A stretch of 8,180 bases of DNA from assembly GCA_018899795.1 (NCBI GenBank), contig JAHIHJ010000167.1:1-8180 (forward strand), given 5' to 3'. The first letter of the stretch is position 1. Each line of letters starts with the position of its first letter. This DNA comes from Methanobacteriota archaeon. Lineage in GTDB: Archaea; Halobacteriota; Methanosarcinia; Methanosarcinales; Methanoperedenaceae. The notes below the pieces were generated by a model. It made no database searches. It was not told where the DNA came from and saw only the letters and a list, made by a program, of their open reading frames with translations. This document shows, piece after piece, positions 5,360-8,180 of this stretch. The position numbers and the translations under genes were made by a program.

Positions 5360-5764
5360 CTATTTCAGACCTTCAAATCCATGGGTCTTAAAATCATTAT
5401 CAAAGGTCAAAACCATCTTCAGCTGGAGCCTTTCCATGATTGCGAAACTCAGACAATCTGTCATGTCGATCTGATGATCACCATATTTCCTGAAATAGAT
5501 GATCGATTTCTCCCAATCCTGCTCAATGGCTGGCTCGATCACCAGCAGTTTGCTGCTCATAATATTATCAAGCTCTTCAACTGCTTTTTTCTTACTTATC
5601 CTCTTTGTGACCCCATCGATGTATTCGATCACGATGTGCCTGCCTGTGATGAACCTGGCGCCGTTCGTCACATAATTTTTGAAGGATTCTTTCGCCCTCC
5701 TGTGATTTTTATCTTTTGCATCACTCAGGGCTATGAAAAAGCCTGTATCAAGAAAGATACGCAT
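5360..5764 (-). CDS. vapC: PIN-domain toxin, VapC-like endoribonuclease
   Basis: 134 residues, typical for VapC (125-145). The acidic Mg2+-binding set of the PIN fold is intact: D6 in FLDTGFF, E47 in VIEYID, D103 in MTDCLSFAIM, and D122/D124 in LTFDNDF. VapC toxins cleave RNA (often tRNA or rRNA) when freed from their antitoxin. The ATG at 5764 places FLDTG at residue 4, as usual. It lies 3 bases downstream of the antitoxin gene, in the standard antitoxin-first order, so both come from one transcript. All catalytic residues being present suggests an active toxin. It lies between two probable arginine-pathway genes, with no insertion sequence or direct repeats seen at its borders. Confidence 0.9.
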   Translation of the reverse strand: MRIFLDTGFFIALSDAKDKNHRRAKESFKNYVTNGARFITGRHIVIEYIDGVTKRISKKKAVEELDNIMSSKLLVIEPAIEQDWEKSIIYFRKYGDHQIDMTDCLSFAIMERLQLKMVLTFDNDFKTHGFEGLK

Positions 5765-5767
5765 GTA

Positions 5768-5995
5768 TTATCTCCAGTCGTCGCGTTCGCTGAAGTCACC
5801 TTCATCTGTCCTGAATGAACCCACAAGCCTGAAAAGTGAATCGTTCATGATCTCTTTTTCATGTTTTCCAAGATATTCCCTTATGGCTTCCTTTATTGTT
5901 TCTTTAAGAGACTTGTTCTTTATTCTGGATAGATGCCTGAGGTGGTCATAAGTGACCATATCTAAACTTGTCTGAATGTGTTTTATTGCGGTCAT
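5768..5995 (-). CDS. Antitoxin of the PIN pair, RHH-like (VapB-type)
   Basis: 75 residues. The N-terminal IQTSLDMVTYDHLRHLSRIKNKSLKETIKEAI region (7-39) fits a ribbon-helix-helix fold: a short strand, a helix, a turn and a second helix. The tail NDSLFRLVGSFRTDEGDF (51-68) has the short hydrophobic-then-acidic make-up of antitoxin tails that wrap the PIN toxin active site. ATG 5995 follows a short leader with no ribosome site. It should neutralise the downstream toxin and repress its own promoter. A perfect palindrome at 6007-6016, between the TATA-like box and the start, is the likely binding site. RHH assignment is from pattern only. Confidence 0.85.
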   Translation of the reverse strand: MTAIKHIQTSLDMVTYDHLRHLSRIKNKSLKETIKEAIREYLGKHEKEIMNDSLFRLVGSFRTDEGDFSERDDWR

Positions 5996-6006
5996 TTCAT
6001 TTCAAG

Positions 6007-6016
6007 TTACATGTAA
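6007..6016. promoter_or_regulatory. Palindromic candidate operator of the toxin-antitoxin genes
   Basis: TTACATGTAA is a perfect 10-base palindrome 11 bases before the antitoxin ATG and about at the expected transcription start. Antitoxins with a ribbon-helix-helix domain usually bind such short palindromes to shut off their own operon. Confidence 0.4.
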
Positions 6017-6028
6017 TGCTATTATCAC

Positions 6029-6042
6029 ATATATTATTTTTG
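6029..6042 (-). promoter_or_regulatory. Candidate promoter of the toxin-antitoxin genes
   Basis: On the - strand: CCAAAAATAATATAT, i.e. an A-rich BRE-like run followed by AATAATATAT. The expected start of transcription, about 25 bases on, falls near 6008, inside the palindrome at 6007-6016. The leader would be about 13 bases. Confidence 0.45.
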
Positions 6043-6156
6043 GAGCATTCATAATGTTAATGTATTGCATGGCATAGAAATTGAACTTCCCGCCCCTTTC
6101 CACACAAAACACACCTGCAACCCGCCTGCGATCGCTTGATGGAGTCAAAGAAGGGA

Positions 6157-6201
6157 AAAACAACCACAGAGCATGCAGATAGCACAGAGCGTTGTTGTTT
6201 T
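6157..6201. repeat. Inverted repeat enclosing a direct repeat, intergenic
   Basis: AAAACAAC (6157-6164) and GTTGTTTT (6194-6201) are perfect 8-base inverted arms. The 29-base loop contains CACAGAGC twice, at 6165-6172 and 6183-6190 (18-base period). On the - strand the second arm runs into five Ts (6160-6156), so it could act as a distal terminator for argH. It also looks like a degenerate intergenic repeat element. Confidence 0.4.
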
Positions 6202-6217
6202 CTCTTTATCCACCTAT

Positions 6218-6230
6218 GAAAAATGAAAAC
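6218..6230 (-). terminator. T-rich terminator candidate for argH
   Basis: Read on the - strand, GTTTTCATTTTTC follows the argH stop codon within 4 bases. Archaeal terminators are commonly short oligo-T runs without a stable hairpin. Confidence 0.35.
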
Positions 6231-6233
6231 CCT

Positions 6234-7700
6234 TCAGGCATACTGCTTGCATGCCTTTTCAAGTTTTTCGGATGCAGCATTCACCTTTTTGCGTATTCCC
6301 CTGATATCTCCCGCAACACTCCCAAGCTTCTTTCGGATAGCAACTAACTGGCGCTTCGTCTCTTTCGGGGCAGGACCTCCTGTAATTGCGCGCTTGCGGA
6401 TATTAGCAGCAGGGTCAAGAGCCTCCGTAATGTCTTTTTCAGAAAGACCCCGAGCGCTTAATTTCTCATGGATGAGTTTCATGGAAATAGCATCCAGGTC
6501 AGGAAGGGATGGGGTTTTTCCCGACCGCGCGACTGCTCCCACAATATGATGAGCTGTCCTGAATGGGATACCGGTCGTGCGCACGATGGTATCTGCAAGC
6601 TCTGTAGCTGTCATGAATCCCTTTTCAGATAATAGCTTCATATTCTCTTTTTTTACCTTCATGGTACTTATCATTCCACGCGCCATGCGAACGGAAGACC
6701 GGACTGCATCAGCGGAGCGCCACAGATGCGGCGTAGCTTCCTGCAGGTCGCGGTTGTAGCTGTAGGGAAGAGCTTTGCATATGGTCAGCACTGACACGAG
6801 AGCGCCGTTTGCTGTCCCAGTTTTTGCCCGCATGAGTTCTGCTATATCAGGATTTTTCTTCTGCGGCATTATGGATGACGTGGATGAATAATTGTCATCA
6901 AGTTCAATAAGATCAAATTCAGATGTGCTCCAGAGTATCAGCTCTTCAGCCATGCGGGAAAGTGAGGTCATTAAGTTCGAGAAGCTGCTCATGCTCTCTA
7001 TCATGAAATCGCGCGTGCTCACCGCGTCCATGGAATTAGCGAGCGTGCCGTCAAAGCCCAGGAGTTCAGTTGTCCTCTTCCTGTCTATTGGAAATCCTGT
7101 GGAAGCGAATGCGGCTGCTCCGAGAGGGTTCAGGTTCGTGCGCCCGTAGGCGCCTTTAATGCGTTCAATATCACGAAGCAGCGCGCTTGCATGCGCAAGA
7201 AGATGATGGGCAAGCGTTGTAGGCTGGGCATGCTGGGTATGGGTGTATCCAGGCATAATGGTATCATGATGTTTTGATGCAGTGACTGACAGCGCAGCAA
7301 CCAGGTCATGCACTTCTTCCATCAGGTCAATAAGTTCTTCCCTGAGGGAAAGCCGTATGCACGTCGCAACTTCATCGTTCCTTGAGCGCGCCGAATGCAT
7401 CCTGCCGCCTGTCTCCTCGCCAACCATTTCTATAAGCTGCGCTTCAAGCGCAATGTGCACGTCCTCGTACGAGGCATCCAGAGCAGATATCCCGTCCTTC
7501 TTTATCTTTTCAAGCCCCGAAAGTATCACTGTGCAGTCGCCCGCGCTGATAATGTCCTGCTCCCTGAGCATGACAACATGCGCCCTGTCCACTTCGATAT
7601 CAGCCTCAAATAGACTTATGTCAGCTTCCATGGATGAAGTGAACTGCGTGATGTCCTCGTCCGGCTCCGCCGACAGCCGCCCTCGTCTTAATATATTCAT
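6234..7700 (-). CDS. argH: Argininosuccinate lyase
   Basis: 488 residues; the usual length is 460-490. It opens with ILRRGRLS (3-10), the standard archaeal ArgH start. HSARSRNDEV (102-111) binds substrate. GYTHTQHAQP (151-160) contains the catalytic His (H154), with THTQHAQP in place of the bacterial THLQRAQP. SSIMPQKKNPD (275-285) is the superfamily signature with the catalytic serine loop. The last 40 or so residues form a charged helical tail. It splits argininosuccinate into arginine and fumarate, the last step of arginine synthesis, in the cytosol. Start ATG 7700 has AAGGA 3 bases upstream, and a TATA-like box lies about 30 bases upstream. It is divergently transcribed from the archaeosortase-like gene and followed by T-rich sequence. 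All catalytic motifs are intact. Confidence 0.97.
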   Translation of the reverse strand: MNILRRGRLSAEPDEDITQFTSSMEADISLFEADIEVDRAHVVMLREQDIISAGDCTVILSGLEKIKKDGISALDASYEDVHIALEAQLIEMVGEETGGRMHSARSRNDEVATCIRLSLREELIDLMEEVHDLVAALSVTASKHHDTIMPGYTHTQHAQPTTLAHHLLAHASALLRDIERIKGAYGRTNLNPLGAAAFASTGFPIDRKRTTELLGFDGTLANSMDAVSTRDFMIESMSSFSNLMTSLSRMAEELILWSTSEFDLIELDDNYSSTSSIMPQKKNPDIAELMRAKTGTANGALVSVLTICKALPYSYNRDLQEATPHLWRSADAVRSSVRMARGMISTMKVKKENMKLLSEKGFMTATELADTIVRTTGIPFRTAHHIVGAVARSGKTPSLPDLDAISMKLIHEKLSARGLSEKDITEALDPAANIRKRAITGGPAPKETKRQLVAIRKKLGSVAGDIRGIRKKVNAASEKLEKACKQYA

Positions 7701-7726
7701 AGTTCCTTCTTTAATTCATTTCATAA

Positions 7727-7737
7727 GGTATAAATTA
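7727..7737 (-). promoter_or_regulatory. Candidate TATA box for argH
   Basis: On the - strand TAATTTATACC lies about 27-37 bases before the argH ATG at 7700. Transcription would start about 7 bases before the ATG, a short leader that would begin inside the AAGGA ribosome site, so the exact start point is uncertain. Confidence 0.4.
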
Positions 7738-7790
7738 TCTGATGACTGACCGGGTTGATGTATAGGTATTTCTTTAATTATGTTTTCCTG

Positions 7791-7806
7791 ATAAAAACTA
7801 TATAAT
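7791..7806 (+). promoter_or_regulatory. Candidate promoter (BRE + TATA) of the archaeosortase-like gene
   Basis: ATAAAAACTATATAAT combines an A-rich BRE with TATATAAT. The expected start of transcription is near 7827, only about 6 bases before the ATG at 7833, so the message is nearly leaderless. It is the best TATA match in the window. Confidence 0.5.
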
Positions 7807-7832
7807 CTACCATGAACTATAAGAGATAGATA

Positions 7833-8180
7833 ATGATAGAGAATATCCTCTGGCTTTCACTGGGACTGCTGATCGCAGCATCGCTCATCCCGAAGGAAAA
7901 AGACCTCAAGTTCACCGCTGCCGGTGCGGGCTGGGCTTTATTTTCCGTTCACTGGGTGCTGCAGTGGCAGCATTATGTTGATCTGGGTGACTTTGTCAAC
8001 CTGCTGCTGACCGTGCTCGCAGCTTTAAGCTGTCTTTTACTGGGGTTTTTGCTTATAAAGAAGGACAGGCGCTTAATGAGGGACATAAACGGCATAAGCA
8101 TCATTAACTCCATTTTTATGGCAACGACCGCATCGGCTGTTGGAGGTATCTCTTACTTTGCTTTTTCCGAGATAATGCCA
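7833..8180 (+). CDS. artA: Multi-helix membrane protein, probable archaeosortase A N-terminus, 3' truncated
   Basis: Only the first 116 residues are in the window. Four hydrophobic segments are visible: 3-20, 26-45, 53-75 (followed by KKDRR) and 85-112. The pattern of a GWALFSVHWVLQW helix (33-45), a charged loop ending in KKDRR, and a fourth helix ending in FSEIMP (111-116) matches my recollection of archaeosortase A, which has a W-x-x-F-x-x-x-W helix and an FE-x-IP end at this point. Archaeosortases are membrane cysteine proteases/transpeptidases that recognise PGF-CTERM tails and attach surface proteins to lipid. The catalytic Cys, Arg and His would lie beyond the window, so the call is not confirmed here. 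ATG 7833 has an ideal TATA box upstream; the earlier ATG at 7812 meets a stop after five codons. Divergent from argH. Confidence 0.6.
   Translation, partial: MIENILWLSLGLLIAASLIPKEKDLKFTAAGAGWALFSVHWVLQWQHYVDLGDFVNLLLTVLAALSCLLLGFLLIKKDRRLMRDINGISIINSIFMATTASAVGGISYFAFSEIMP

Noticed and set aside
5381..5818. 145-codon + strand frame over the toxin gene
   Set aside because: The - strand frame has all PIN acidic residues and antitoxin coupling; the + frame is a shadow with no motif.
6017..6233. Possible tRNA, CRISPR repeat or small gene between the antitoxin and argH
   Set aside because: No cloverleaf arms, no regularly spaced long repeats and no ORF with a ribosome site; only the promoter and short repeats already listed.
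7282..7749. 155-codon + strand frame over the start of argH
   Set aside because: Shadow of argH, serine-rich and without motifs; ArgH on the - strand is unambiguous.

Overview
The window looks like part of an archaeal chromosome, most likely a euryarchaeon of the Methanosarcinales type (a methanogen or an ANME-2d/Methanoperedens relative). Four things point there: an AfpA-type archaeoflavoprotein beside an iron-sulfur flavoprotein, archaeal-style promoters (BRE/TATA boxes about 25 bases before starts, with very short leaders), the archaeal form of ArgH (THTQHAQP active-site segment), and the N-terminus of an apparent archaeosortase. Genus-level placement is inference. Coding density is high, and no RNA gene, CRISPR array or insertion sequence is visible.

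Left part (1-3047, + strand): one tightly packed gene string. It runs from a MoeB/ThiF-type E1-like adenylyltransferase (5' end cut off by the window edge) to a TusA-family sulfur carrier with an altered CPxP motif, then three small DsrE-fold proteins resembling the DsrE/DsrF/DsrH (TusD/C/B) set, an iron-sulfur flavoprotein (CX2CX2CX6C) and an AfpA-type flavoprotein. Genes overlap or lie 2-15 bases apart, except for an 81-base gap before the iron-sulfur flavoprotein. The whole suggests a sulfur-activation and persulfide-relay module joined to a ferredoxin/flavin electron path. This is the most interesting part of the window.

Middle (3048-5219): a stand-alone Lrp/AsnC-type ligand-binding (RAM) protein on the - strand converges on the flavoprotein gene. 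It is divergent from purB (adenylosuccinate lyase). purB is followed after 12 bases by a TTG-started GNAT acetyltransferase of the short ArgA (N-acetylglutamate synthase-like) type.

Right part (5220-8180): on the - strand, a type II toxin-antitoxin pair (RHH-like antitoxin, then PIN-domain toxin) with a palindromic candidate operator, then argH (argininosuccinate lyase). Divergent from argH, on the + strand, is the first 116 codons of a multi-helix membrane protein that best fits archaeosortase A. The toxin-antitoxin pair sits between two probable arginine-biosynthesis genes. Gene-free stretches are all under 300 bases; the longest, between the antitoxin and argH, holds a promoter, an operator candidate and an inverted/direct repeat structure.
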